A stretch of 64,000 bases of DNA from JADLHS01 sp964561105 (GTDB lineage Bacteria > Verrucomicrobiota > Verrucomicrobiia > Limisphaerales > JADLHS01): contig CAZLOH010000030.1 in assembly GCA_964561105.1 (NCBI GenBank), positions 3,931 through 67,930 on the forward strand. Direction: 5' to 3'. The translations under genes and the position numbers were made by a program. Numbering within the stretch: the stretch's first letter is position 1; each line of letters opens with the position of its first letter. Below, one piece after another: positions 42,893-51,695 of this stretch. The notes under the pieces were generated by a model. It was not told the origin of the DNA and ran no database searches. It saw nothing but the letters and a program-made list of their open reading frames with translations.

Positions 42893-43437
42893 TGAAATAC
42901 GCCCGCTCCAGGTCCAGCGGTTTCACGCTCATCGAGATCATGGTCGTGGTGGGCATCATGGGGATCATTCTGGCGATGGGCATTCCGAACATTTATCACC
43001 TGGCCAAGAAGGAGGGAATGCGCCGGGCCGTGAGCGAAGTGATGGAGGTGTGCGGCAATGCCCGCGCCCAGGCCATTCTGCGCGGACAAGAGGTAGAAGT
43101 GATTTTTCATCCGTTGGACCGGCGGTTCGAAATCAAGTCCAGCCCGGCGCCGGCGGCCGCCGCCCCGGAGGGTAACACGCCGACACTGCCCCCGGACACC
43201 GCCCCCGGCACAACGCCCGGTGAAGGGACTTCCGGCGTGATTCCCGACGACATCGTGTTGGAAATGCTCGATGTGAACCTGAGCGAGTACAAGGATTCCG
43301 AGTGGACGCGGGTGCGGTTTTTCCCCAACGGCACGAGTGACGAGATGACGATGATTCTGCGCTCGGACAAGAACGAGTATCGCAAACTGACGCTCGAAGC
43401 CACCACCGGCCTGATCAGCCAGGGACCCGTCCGATGA
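42892..43437 (+). CDS. gspH: GspH-type pseudopilin
   Basis: The protein has 181 residues. The type IV pilin-like cleavage site is SSGFTLIEIMVVVGIMGIIL, with Glu at +5. The soluble domain has a proline-rich loop in the middle (PTLPPDTAPGTTPGEGTSG). GspG is shorter and more conserved after the helix, so GspH is favoured. The ATG overlaps the gspF stop (TGATG); a GTG at 42889 is also possible. The stop overlaps the next ATG. Confidence 0.8.
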   Translation: MKYARSRSSGFTLIEIMVVVGIMGIILAMGIPNIYHLAKKEGMRRAVSEVMEVCGNARAQAILRGQEVEVIFHPLDRRFEIKSSPAPAAAAPEGNTPTLPPDTAPGTTPGEGTSGVIPDDIVLEMLDVNLSEYKDSEWTRVRFFPNGTSDEMTMILRSDKNEYRKLTLEATTGLISQGPVR

Positions 43438-43868
43438 AGTTCGCCTCGTCCATCCAGCTTCGCCGTCGTCGGGCCTTCACGCTCATCGAAGTGATGATTG
43501 CGCTGGGCGTCTTCTTCATGGCGTTGTTCGCCATCCTCGGGCTGATCTCCCAACTGCTCCGCAACGCGCGGGCGTTTCAGAACAAGGAGCATGTGGATGC
43601 CGAGATGGTGCATGCCTATTTCCTGGCCGTGACGAACCGCGTGACCGAAGGGCTGGAGAGCGGATCGTTCAGCGATCTGGCCGACTTCAACGGCGAGTAT
43701 CGCGATTACACCTGGGAGAAGGAGACGTTCTTCTACGCTTCCAACGGCCTGTGGCAGGTGGATTATCGCGTGATCAACCGGCGGCTCGGCACGGTGGAAT
43801 CGGCCATCAGCACGCTCTACTTTGATCCCAACACCCAAAGCAGCGGCGAGGGAGGGTTGCGCCGATGA
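43434..43868 (+). CDS. gspI: GspI-type pseudopilin
   Basis: The 144-residue protein has prepilin motif RRAFTLIEVMIALGVFFMAL. The size, and the FTLIEVMIALGVF wording with a small soluble domain, fit GspI. It overlaps both neighbours by 4 bp (ATGA), so translation is coupled along the operon. Confidence 0.8.
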   Translation: MKFASSIQLRRRRAFTLIEVMIALGVFFMALFAILGLISQLLRNARAFQNKEHVDAEMVHAYFLAVTNRVTEGLESGSFSDLADFNGEYRDYTWEKETFFYASNGLWQVDYRVINRRLGTVESAISTLYFDPNTQSSGEGGLRR

Positions 43869-44728
43869 AAATCTTCCCGCGCTCCCGGCCCCGCGGTTTC
43901 ACGCTCATCGAGATCATGGTGGCGCTGGCGGTGTTCGGCCTGGTGCTGGCGGCGATTTACGCGAGTTGGACCTTGATCATCAAGTCGGCCGAGCTGGGCC
44001 TCTCCGCCTCGGCGCGCATCCAGCGCGAGCGCATTGCCCTGGCCACTCTCGAAGAGTCGCTGGGCTGCGTGCGGTCGTTCCAGTCAGACTTGCGACACTA
44101 CGGATTTGTCGCGGACAATAACGACAACGGGATGCTGAGTTTTGTGGCGCAACTGCCGGAATCCTTTCCGCGCGGCGGGCGGTTCGGCGATTTCGATGTG
44201 CGCCGGGTCACGTTCTCGATTGAGGACGGGCCGGATTCTGGGCCGGAACTCGTGCTGCGCCAGAACCCAATCTTGATGGACGTGGATGAGGACGAGCGTA
44301 ACCACCCGCTGGTCCTCGCCAAGGACGTGGACAAGATGACATTCGAATTTTGGGACGAACGCAAGGGCGAGTGGGTGGACACATGGGACGCCACCAACCA
44401 GCTTCCGAAGCTGCTCAAGCTGACGCTCGAATTCGTCCGAAAGGACCCGCGCTCGTCCGGCATGGGATTCACCAAACGGGAGAAAGTCGCGCGTCTCATC
44501 CAGTTGCCCTCCGTCATGGTCCCGACCGCATTGCAACGACCGGGTGTGCCTGGCCAGGCGCCAGGTCAGGTGCCAGGTCAGGTGCCCGGGCAGCCACCCG
44601 CGGGCGGCGTTCCGGGTTCCGTGCCGGGACAACTGCCGGGACAGGTGCCCGGTCAAAACAATCCGGGAAATCTGCAACAGCGTTTTCAACAGCGCTATGG
44701 GTTGCCCAACCAGGGTTTCCGCCAATGA
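43865..44728 (+). CDS. gspJ: GspJ-type pseudopilin with PGQ-rich tail
   Basis: The protein has 287 residues. The prepilin motif is PRGFTLIEIMVALAVFGLVL, with a larger soluble domain (VTFSIEDGPDSGPELVLRQN, VLAKDVDKMTFEFWDERKGE) typical of GspJ. The C terminus from about residue 220 is unusual: repeated PGQ-x-PGQ units with Gly, Pro and Gln, then a Gln-rich end. This tail is absent from standard GspJ and may be a flexible extracytoplasmic arm. It overlaps gspK by 4 bp. Confidence 0.83.
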   Translation: MKIFPRSRPRGFTLIEIMVALAVFGLVLAAIYASWTLIIKSAELGLSASARIQRERIALATLEESLGCVRSFQSDLRHYGFVADNNDNGMLSFVAQLPESFPRGGRFGDFDVRRVTFSIEDGPDSGPELVLRQNPILMDVDEDERNHPLVLAKDVDKMTFEFWDERKGEWVDTWDATNQLPKLLKLTLEFVRKDPRSSGMGFTKREKVARLIQLPSVMVPTALQRPGVPGQAPGQVPGQVPGQPPAGGVPGSVPGQLPGQVPGQNNPGNLQQRFQQRYGLPNQGFRQ

Positions 44729-45849
44729 AAACCGGCCGCGCGCATCCCCATTCCGGCATCGCGCTGATCATTGTTATGATTTGCATCACGGTGCTGTCGG
44801 TGCTGGCGGCGGGGTTCGCGTATTCGATGAAGGTGGAGACGAAGCTCGCGATGAACGCCAGCAACGAATCGGAATTGATCGCCATCGGCAAATCCGGCGT
44901 CGCCATGGCGCAGTGGGTTCTCGCCCAGCAGCTCTCGCTCGCCCAGGAACCGTACGACTCACTGAACCAAGTCTGGGCCGGCGGGCCGGGCAGTTTGATG
45001 ACCAGCAACAGTCCACTGGCCGGCGTCAGCCTGAATAACATCAAGCTCGGTCACGGTTCGTTCTCGCTCAAGATCGTGGACGCCGAACGCAAGTTGAACA
45101 TCAACCAGGTGAACCAGCCGTTGCTCGAACGGGCGCTGCACTTGATCGGTGTGGACGCCGGGGATGCCGCGCCGATTTCGGCTTCGATTCTGGACTGGAT
45201 GTCACCGGACCAGAACCAACTCGTGGGTGGAACGGAGAGCCGATACTACGAATCGCTCGATCCACCGTACGAGGCCAAGGACGGACCAATTGATGACCTG
45301 AGCGAACTGCTGCTCGTCCACGGGATCAGCGAACGACGGGAGATTTATTGGGGCGGTGGCGCGCCCCACCTGCCGGCGTCATTCCAAAACAAGAATGGCG
45401 TCCAATCCGCCGGCCTGCCGCAACTCACCGGCGTGGGTCTGGTGGATTTGTTCACCCCTTTGTCCAGCGGGCGCATCAACCTCAACACCGCCCCGGTCGG
45501 CACGCTGCAATTGATTCCATTTGTAGATGAAAACATCGCGGCGCGGATCATCGAATGTCGTTCCGGACCGGACGGCCAGGATGGCACCGAGGATGACACT
45601 CCGTTTCGCAATCCGGGTGAAGGCCTGTTGTGCGCCGGTTTGAACAATCTCGTCGTTGGCCAGGTGCAGCAATATTGCGACGTTCACAGCCGCGTGTTCG
45701 AAGTGCAGGTGGACGCCCAGATCAACGGCTACCATCGTTACTTCTACGCCACCCTGGTGCGCTACAGCCCGCAGAACGTCCAGGTGCTGACCTTCCACTG
45801 GAAATTCCAGCCGCCCGCCACCCGCCCGGACCATGCAACCGCTGGTTGA
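44725..45849 (+). CDS. gspK: GspK-type minor pseudopilin
   Basis: The protein has 374 residues. The N terminus HSGIALIIVMICITVLSVLA is a prepilin-like helix with Gly-Ile-Ala and no Glu at +5, as in GspK. The rest has the GspK helical and saposin-like regions (RKLNINQVNQPLLERALHLI, GRINLNTAPVGTLQLIPF). The true start overlaps the gspJ stop; the longer frame to 44350 runs through gspJ. It overlaps xerD by 17 bp. Confidence 0.87.
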   Translation: MKTGRAHPHSGIALIIVMICITVLSVLAAGFAYSMKVETKLAMNASNESELIAIGKSGVAMAQWVLAQQLSLAQEPYDSLNQVWAGGPGSLMTSNSPLAGVSLNNIKLGHGSFSLKIVDAERKLNINQVNQPLLERALHLIGVDAGDAAPISASILDWMSPDQNQLVGGTESRYYESLDPPYEAKDGPIDDLSELLLVHGISERREIYWGGGAPHLPASFQNKNGVQSAGLPQLTGVGLVDLFTPLSSGRINLNTAPVGTLQLIPFVDENIAARIIECRSGPDGQDGTEDDTPFRNPGEGLLCAGLNNLVVGQVQQYCDVHSRVFEVQVDAQINGYHRYFYATLVRYSPQNVQVLTFHWKFQPPATRPDHATAG

Positions 45850-46753
45850 GGATTTTCTCCAACACCTCCGGCACGAACGCGGCCAGGCCGCCCAGACCCA
45901 GCGCACCTACGCCGGCCTCTTGAACAAATTTGTCGTCTGGGCGCACGCCAATGAAATCTTCGACTGGCAACAGGTCGAACTCCGGCACCTCATGGCCTTC
46001 CTGCAACACGAGCGCGAACGGGTCCTGGCGCATCAGCCGCAAGACTCCGCGCGCCGGTTGAGCGGTGAAAGCGTCTATCTGGAAATCGCCGCGCTCCGGG
46101 CCTTCTACCGGTTCGCCGAAACTGAAAAGCACCTGGCGATCAATGTGGCGGAACAGCTCTCACTGCCGCGCCGCTGGAAACGCCTGCCGAAATCACTCTC
46201 GCATCCGGAAATGGAAAAACTGCTCGCGTCGGAACAGCCGGCGACTCCGCAAACTCTGTGCGATGATGCGATTCTCGAACTGGCCTACGCCTCCGGCCTG
46301 CGCCGCTCCGAACTTTGCGGTCTGCGCCTGGAACAGCTCCATCTGGACGCGGGCTTCATCAACGTGATCGGCAAGGGCAACAAGGAACGCGTGGTCCCGG
46401 TGGGCAGCAAAGCCGTCGCCGCCCTCAACCGCTATCTGAGCGATGGGCGGCCCAAACTGGTGAAGCCCCGCTCACCGGCGAACGTCTTTCTCACCCGGCG
46501 CGGCACCGCGTTTGCCTCGTTCACCCTCTGGGCGCACATCAAGCGCCGCGTCCGCCGCTCCGGCGTCACGCGGAGCATTACCCCCCACATGCTGCGACAC
46601 AGCTTCGCCACGCATCTGCTCGAACACGGTGCGGACTTGCGGGTCATCCAGGAATTGCTCGGGCATTCCAGCATCAGCACCACGGAAGTTTACACCCACG
46701 TCACCGGCAGCCGGCTTCGGGACATCCACCGTAAATTTCACCCGCGTCCGTGA
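45833..46753 (+). CDS. xerD: site-specific tyrosine recombinase XerD
   Basis: The 306-residue protein resolves chromosome dimers at dif with XerC. The core-binding domain is residues 1-95. The catalytic set is visible: Arg in LAYASGLRRSELCGLRL, Lys in VIGKGNKERVVPVG, His-x-x-Arg in ITPHMLRHSFATHLL, His in LRVIQELLGHSSISTT and the nucleophile Tyr in EVYTHV. The C-terminal SRLRDIHRKFHPRP favours XerD over XerC. It starts within the gspK 3' end, so it is probably on the same transcript. Confidence 0.92.
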   Translation: MQPLVEDFLQHLRHERGQAAQTQRTYAGLLNKFVVWAHANEIFDWQQVELRHLMAFLQHERERVLAHQPQDSARRLSGESVYLEIAALRAFYRFAETEKHLAINVAEQLSLPRRWKRLPKSLSHPEMEKLLASEQPATPQTLCDDAILELAYASGLRRSELCGLRLEQLHLDAGFINVIGKGNKERVVPVGSKAVAALNRYLSDGRPKLVKPRSPANVFLTRRGTAFASFTLWAHIKRRVRRSGVTRSITPHMLRHSFATHLLEHGADLRVIQELLGHSSISTTEVYTHVTGSRLRDIHRKFHPRP

Positions 46754-46800
46754 GGAGGAGGAGAAATTCCAACACCACGTCCAAGAGCAATCCGACAAGC

Positions 46801-46831
46801 AAAAGGCCGCCCCGGTTTCCCGAAGCGGCCT
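46801..46831 (-). terminator. rho-independent terminator (minus strand)
   Basis: On the minus strand a GC-rich stem (aggccgc / gcggcct) with a 14-nt loop is followed by TTTTGC. It lies 18 bp beyond the stop of the glutaredoxin-like gene and would also face the end of xerD. Confidence 0.65.
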
Positions 46832-46848
46832 GACGACAACAAATCCAA

Positions 46849-47190
46849 TTACCGTCGCGCTCCGAAATTCATTGGCGCGCCTGGCATCTCGTGAGCGCAG
46901 GGTTGATTGGTCGGGGCGTCCGCCGGACGATCATTCGGCGTCACCACTTGATTCGCCAGCATCCAGGCTTCCACTTCCTCGCCACTGATGTCCGGCAACA
47001 TGTGGCCATTGATCTCGACGCAGGGGCTGAGCATCTGCCCGCTTTTCTCGATCATTTCCTGGCGTTGAACCGGGTCGTTGATGATGTCGCGGTCTTCAAA
47101 GGGCAGATCGTATTTGCGCAGGATGGCGCGCACACCGTTGCTCCAGCCGCAGGTAGGTTTCAAATAGGCGATGATTTTTGGCTTGTTCAT
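46849..47190 (-). CDS. glutaredoxin-like protein with CGWS active site
   Basis: The 113-residue thioredoxin-fold protein begins MNKPKIIAYLKPTCGWSNGV. The active site reads CGWS, so only one catalytic Cys, and the cis-Pro is in MLSPCVEINGHMLPDIS. The C terminus is extended beyond the usual glutaredoxin with Pro and Asn. Monothiol glutaredoxins use CGFS and bind Fe-S clusters with glutathione; a CGWS version could do so too, but that is inference. It ends near a terminator and stands as a single-gene unit. Confidence 0.82.
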   Translation of the reverse strand: MNKPKIIAYLKPTCGWSNGVRAILRKYDLPFEDRDIINDPVQRQEMIEKSGQMLSPCVEINGHMLPDISGEEVEAWMLANQVVTPNDRPADAPTNQPCAHEMPGAPMNFGARR

Positions 47191-47301
47191 AAGTTCACAG
47201 TCGTTCCGGGCATGATGCCACAACTTTGACCGTCGGCAAGACTTTGAGTCTTCGATCGGCCGCCTCGAAGCGACCGGTGTTTCGGACTGATGATTCCAGA
47301 C

Positions 47302-47330
47302 TCTGGACTTTTAACGCGAAACCATAAACT
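47302..47330 (+). promoter_or_regulatory. probable promoter for glycerate kinase
   Basis: TAAACT (47325-47330) precedes the ATG at 47338 by 7 bases; the -35 region (TCTGGA at 17 bp) is weak. It supports the start at 47338 over an upstream ATG at 47290. Confidence 0.4.
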
Positions 47331-47337
47331 CTCCGCC

Positions 47338-48462
47338 ATGCGCGTTCTCATCGCTCCGGACAAGTTCAAAGGCACGCTGACCGCACACGCAGCGGCCGAG
47401 GCCATCGCCCGGGGTTGGCGACGAGCGCGCCCGCACGATTCGTTGGATTTGCTCCCCATCAGCGACGGCGGCGACGGCTTTGGCGAAGTCATGAGCGAGC
47501 TGACCGGCGCCGGCGCACGGCTCGTCCAGACGCTGGATGCGGCGCATCGTTCCTGCAAAGCAACCTGGTGGTGGAGCGCAAAAACCAAAACGGCCATCAT
47601 CGAATCGGCCCGGGTCATCGGCCTGGCGATGTTGCCAAAGGGAAAATTTCATCCGTTCCAACTGGACACGTTTGGCCTGGGTGCGGTTTTGCGCGCCGCA
47701 CAACGCCTCGGCCCGAAGGAGATCATCGTAGGTATCGGCGGCAGCGCGACAAATGAAGCGGGGTTCGGCCTGGCGCGCGCATTGGGCTGGGAGTTCCTTG
47801 ACCGTGCGGGCAACCGAATCGAGTCGTGGACCAATTTGAAATCCCTCGCGGACATTCACCAGCCGAAGCAAACGCCGTCAGCAAACATCCTCGTCGCCGT
47901 GGATGTCCGGAATCCATTGCTGGGCATTCGCGGCGCAAGTCGGGTGTACGGACCACAGAAAGGATTGCGTCCCCATGATATTGCGCCCGCCGAGCAAAGC
48001 TTGCGTCGTCTGGCTACCGTGCTGAAACAGCAACACGACTTGGATTTTGCCCGCACACCCGGCGCCGGGGCGGCGGGTGGGCTGGGCTTCGGCCTGCTGA
48101 CGTTCGTTGGCGCGAAAATTCAAGCCGGCTTTGATCTGATGGCCCGGCACTCGGCGCTCGAGCGGCGGATGCGCCAGGCGGACCTTGTGGTCACCGGTGA
48201 AGGCGCGATTGATCGCACGACGGCCATGGGCAAGGGTTGTGGAGAAATCGCGCGCCGTTGTTCCGCCCGGCAAATTCCCTGTCTCGGTCTGAGCGGAACC
48301 GTGATTCAATCCGCGTCCATCCAGAAACTGTTCCAGCAAGTCAGCGGCCTGACGGATTTGACCGAGGCCGAAGCGGCACTGCGCCGGCCCGCGTTCTGGC
48401 TGACTCGCCTGGCGGAAGTAACCGCCGCGAACTTGGTTTGCAAACCGGGACCGCGCCGGTAA
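47338..48462 (+). CDS. glycerate kinase (GarK family)
   Basis: The 374-residue protein begins MRVLIAPDKFKGTLTAHAAA, followed by LLPISDGGDGFGEVMSELTG, the typical opening of the class I glycerate kinases. These phosphorylate D-glycerate to 2- or 3-phosphoglycerate. GIGGSATNEAGFGLARALG is the nucleotide loop, and GAGAAGGLGFGLLTF and LVVTGEGAIDRTTAMGKG complete the family signature. Role in carbohydrate or glyoxylate-derived carbon entry is likely. Its stop codon lies in the -10 box of the FIST gene. Confidence 0.93.
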   Translation: MRVLIAPDKFKGTLTAHAAAEAIARGWRRARPHDSLDLLPISDGGDGFGEVMSELTGAGARLVQTLDAAHRSCKATWWWSAKTKTAIIESARVIGLAMLPKGKFHPFQLDTFGLGAVLRAAQRLGPKEIIVGIGGSATNEAGFGLARALGWEFLDRAGNRIESWTNLKSLADIHQPKQTPSANILVAVDVRNPLLGIRGASRVYGPQKGLRPHDIAPAEQSLRRLATVLKQQHDLDFARTPGAGAAGGLGFGLLTFVGAKIQAGFDLMARHSALERRMRQADLVVTGEGAIDRTTAMGKGCGEIARRCSARQIPCLGLSGTVIQSASIQKLFQQVSGLTDLTEAEAALRRPAFWLTRLAEVTAANLVCKPGPRR

Positions 48463-48465
48463 CTT
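48438..48465 (+). promoter_or_regulatory. promoter for the FIST protein gene, overlapping the upstream stop
   Basis: TTGCAA (48438-48443), 16 bp, TAACTT (48460-48465), then 6 bases to the GTG at 48472. The TAA of the glycerate kinase gene forms part of the -10 box. Confidence 0.45.
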
Positions 48466-48471
48466 TGCTCT

Positions 48472-49659
48472 GTGAACACGGAATACTCGGTCGCCACGCA
48501 CTGGCAGCAGGACTTCGATGAGGCGAAGCTGCGCTCGTGGGCGGAGGAATTGCGGGGGCGGCTACGCGCGCCGCAAGTAACGCTGGGCCTCGTGTTCATG
48601 ACGCCCAAGTATTTTCCGCAGGCGAAACAGATTCTGGAAATCCTTCGCGTCCATGCCCGCATTCCGCTGCTCGCCGGCTGTTCCAGCACGGCGCTCGTGG
48701 TGGGCGATGAAGAAATCGAGGACGACGCCGGCATCGCCCTCGCGCTCTACGCGCTGCCGGGCGCGCAGCTTGACGGTTTTTATTTCACCCAGTCACAGGT
48801 GGAAACGGCCTCCGGCGGCAACTACTGGCGACGTCAGACCGGCATTGAAGCGGAGCAGACCAACGGCTGGCTCGCCTTCGTGGATCCCTTTCATCTCGAT
48901 TCGGAGTCGTGGCTGCGCGGGTGGAACGAGGCTTACCCGAGCCTGCCGGTTTACGGCGGCCTGGCCAGCGGCGCGCTCGCCGAACAGACCACGCAGGTTT
49001 ATCTCAACGGAGAAGTGTACGAGGAAGGCGGCGTGGCGATTTCCGTCGGCGGCGAGGTTGCCCTGGCCGGGGTCATCTCCCAAGGTTGCACGCCCATTGG
49101 CGATACCTGGACCCTGACGCGGGTGGAACAAAACCTGATTCACCGCATCGCCAATCGGCCGGCCTACGAAGTGTTGTCCGAAACGGTGGGCAAGCTGTCA
49201 TCCGAAGATCAGCGCAAAATGCGCGGCAACCTTTTCATTGGCCTCGTGGTGAATGAATATCTCGAGGACTTTCATCGGGGCGATTTTCTGGTGCGTAATT
49301 TGATCGGCGGCGACCCCCAGACCGGCGTGCTCGCGGTGGGCGCCCTGCCGCGCGCGGGCCAGACCATGCAATTTCAACGCCGCGACGCCGCCGCCGCCAG
49401 CGAGGACATGAGCGAACTGCTCACCCGCACCCATGACCAGTTGCGCGGAGCAACGGTTTATGGCGGCTGCCTCTGTTGTTGCAACGGCCGCGGCAAACAT
49501 CTCTTCGGTAAATCCGGCCACGACGCGCGCCTGGTGCAGCAACAATTCGGCGGCATTGGCCTCGCCGGCTTCTTTTGCAATGGCGAGATCGGTCCCGTTG
49601 GCCCGAAGAATTTTCTCCACGGCTATACCGCTTCGCTCGCCTTGTTCGTGAAGAAGTAG
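48472..49659 (+). CDS. FIST domain protein (FIST_N + FIST_C)
   Basis: The 395-residue protein has a GTG start. The N-terminal FIST domain (VTLGLVFMTPKYFPQAKQIL, IPLLAGCSSTALVVGDEEIE) and the C-terminal FIST_C domain (GDFLVRNLIGGDPQTGVLAV, GGCLCCCNGRGKHLFGKSGH, GLAGFFCNGEIGPVG) are both complete. FIST domains are proposed ligand-binding sensor modules for small molecules and are usually fused to kinases or output domains. Here there is no signalling output, so it is a stand-alone soluble FIST protein. The cysteine run CLCCC is notable. Confidence 0.88.
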   Translation: MNTEYSVATHWQQDFDEAKLRSWAEELRGRLRAPQVTLGLVFMTPKYFPQAKQILEILRVHARIPLLAGCSSTALVVGDEEIEDDAGIALALYALPGAQLDGFYFTQSQVETASGGNYWRRQTGIEAEQTNGWLAFVDPFHLDSESWLRGWNEAYPSLPVYGGLASGALAEQTTQVYLNGEVYEEGGVAISVGGEVALAGVISQGCTPIGDTWTLTRVEQNLIHRIANRPAYEVLSETVGKLSSEDQRKMRGNLFIGLVVNEYLEDFHRGDFLVRNLIGGDPQTGVLAVGALPRAGQTMQFQRRDAAAASEDMSELLTRTHDQLRGATVYGGCLCCCNGRGKHLFGKSGHDARLVQQQFGGIGLAGFFCNGEIGPVGPKNFLHGYTASLALFVKK

Positions 49660-49730
49660 CTGACGAAATGCGGCGGAAGCTTGTGCGGGCAACCGCTGTT
49701 GATCCCGTATCCCAACGTCGGTAGCGGTGG

Positions 49731-51584
49731 TTAGCCTTTCTTTCCAAAATCCTTGTCCAACGGAATCAGCAGCGTCACCGCGAAACTTGGGATCGTCGCC
49801 AGAATCACCCACGTAAAGAAGTGTTGGTAGCCGATGACCTCCTGCAACCAGCCGCTCCACATGCCGGGAATCATCATGCCCAGCGCCATGAAACCGGTGC
49901 AGATGGCGTAGTGCGCCGTTTTGTGTACGCCGCGCGCGATGTAAATCATGTAAAGCATGTAGGCCGTGAAACCGAAGCCGTAACCGAATTGCTCCACGGC
50001 AATCGCCGTGCTGATGAGCGCGAGATTGTCCGGCTGCTCATACGCCAGGTAGATGAACGCCGCGTCCGGCAGATGAATGATCAGCACCATTGGCCAGAGC
50101 CACGCCTTGAGTCCGCGGCGCGACGCCACCAGTCCCCCCAGAATTCCTCCCAACGTCAGCGCGATGATGCCGATGGTGCCGTAAGCCCAGCCCACCTGGC
50201 TCGTCGTCAGTCCCAGCCCGCCCACCTCGCGTGCATCGAGCAGAAACGGCGTCACCATCTTCACCAATTGCGCCTCGCCAAACCGATACAGCAGCAGGAA
50301 CAGCAGCAGCGCGGCGAGCTTCGGCTTGCGAAAAAACGAGCCGAACGTCTGAAAAAATTCCTTGATGAAAACGGGGATGCTGTGGGCGTCGCCGGGCCGG
50401 TCGCTGGCCGGGTGCGGCAGAATGAATTTGTGCCACAGGCCAAACAGCAGGAACAATCCGGCCAGCACGAAGAGCGTGACCGCCCACGAGAGCGGAATGT
50501 TGCCGGAACGAACTTCAAACACGGCGCGGGTTTCCGATCGGAGCTTGGGATCAAGTTGAAACACCACGAAGGCGGGCTGGCGCCAATTCGTGTCGTCGAA
50601 AACCAAGCGCGCGCCCTCGACCAGCATCACGCTCTTGTCGCCGGACTGGAGCGCAGGTGTGACGACGATTTCCCGCCCGGGCGGCCGGGACAGTTGCAGC
50701 GCCACCACGCCGACGTTTCCGGCCAGGTCGGATTTAGTCCGCGGCTCGGGACCGAAATGTTGTCGCAGCCACTTGGCCAGCGGATTCGATACAGAGCGCG
50801 ACCACCACGACTGAGTGGCAACCGGCTTCTGCGTGGCGGCGACGAGCTGGTGCAGGCCGGTGAATCCATTGGTGACATTGGCGGCGCGCGCCGACGCGAG
50901 CAACGCGGTGACCTCGGCGGCCGGACGCGGCGCGGTGGCGATCTGAAGGAGTTCGGTCGTCGTCGCCAGGCGGAGTTCATTTGTGCCAGCCTCCGCCGGC
51001 GCCGGCGTGGGCAGCACGAGTTTGGCGAAGGCGATTTTGGGATTGGCGGTCACCTCGATGGCCACCTTGGGCAATCCCGTGTGGGTTTGAATCAAGCCCG
51101 CCAGAATCACCAGCAACCCCTGCCCGAAGATCATCGAGATGCGAAAGAACGTGCTGCGAATCCCGACGAAGAACGCCTGCTCTTTCTCCGTCAAGGCAGC
51201 GAGATAGTAGCCATCGGCGGCAATGTCGTGCGTGGCCGAACTGAACGCCACCAGATAGAACAACGTGAGCGAGGCTTTGAAGAAAATGGGCAACGGGAGT
51301 GAAAGTCCCACTGCGGCGAAACCGGTGCCGAGCAGCAATTGCATTCCCCAAATCCACCAACGTCGGGTGCGCAGGATGTCCACCACCGGACTCCATAACG
51401 GTTTGATGACCCACGGCAGGTAGAGCCACGCGGTGTAGAACGCGATGTCGGTGTTCGACACCCCGAGGCTTTTGTACATGATCACCGACACCGTATTGAC
51501 CACGGCGAACGGCAGCCCCTGCGCCAGGTACAGCGTCGGCACCCACGCCCACGGACTTCGCACGGCTGGCTTTGATTCCGTCAT
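49731..51584 (-). CDS. AmpG-like MFS transporter with large central insert
   Basis: The protein has 617 residues. The first half starts WVPTLYLAQGLPFAVVNTVS and contains KPLWSPVVDILRTRRWWIWG, matching AmpG-type muropeptide permeases. Six TM segments precede about residue 170. A hydrophilic insert of about 200 residues (170-375) with repeats of Ala and Thr follows, then a second six-TM half (LAALLLFLLLYRFGEAQLVK, LISTAIAVEQFGYGFGFTAY). AmpG proteins are 425-500 residues, so the insert is unusual. A muropeptide or sugar role is plausible with the epimerase at 4397, but the substrate is unknown. Confidence 0.82.
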   Translation of the reverse strand: MTESKPAVRSPWAWVPTLYLAQGLPFAVVNTVSVIMYKSLGVSNTDIAFYTAWLYLPWVIKPLWSPVVDILRTRRWWIWGMQLLLGTGFAAVGLSLPLPIFFKASLTLFYLVAFSSATHDIAADGYYLAALTEKEQAFFVGIRSTFFRISMIFGQGLLVILAGLIQTHTGLPKVAIEVTANPKIAFAKLVLPTPAPAEAGTNELRLATTTELLQIATAPRPAAEVTALLASARAANVTNGFTGLHQLVAATQKPVATQSWWSRSVSNPLAKWLRQHFGPEPRTKSDLAGNVGVVALQLSRPPGREIVVTPALQSGDKSVMLVEGARLVFDDTNWRQPAFVVFQLDPKLRSETRAVFEVRSGNIPLSWAVTLFVLAGLFLLFGLWHKFILPHPASDRPGDAHSIPVFIKEFFQTFGSFFRKPKLAALLLFLLLYRFGEAQLVKMVTPFLLDAREVGGLGLTTSQVGWAYGTIGIIALTLGGILGGLVASRRGLKAWLWPMVLIIHLPDAAFIYLAYEQPDNLALISTAIAVEQFGYGFGFTAYMLYMIYIARGVHKTAHYAICTGFMALGMMIPGMWSGWLQEVIGYQHFFTWVILATIPSFAVTLLIPLDKDFGKKG

Positions 51585-51695
51585 GAATGGCGCTACCTAA
51601 CAGCCCGCTCCGCTCCGGTGCAAGCGGCAAATCATGTCGGTTCATGTGGGATGGCCGGCCCGAGGTGGAGGCGCGTCAATACCGACGATTCACAG

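Noticed and set aside
44540..44665. Possible CRISPR or minisatellite at the ccaggtcaggtgcc-type repeats
   Set aside because: The repeat lies in frame inside gspJ and encodes PGQ units; no spacers of even length are present.
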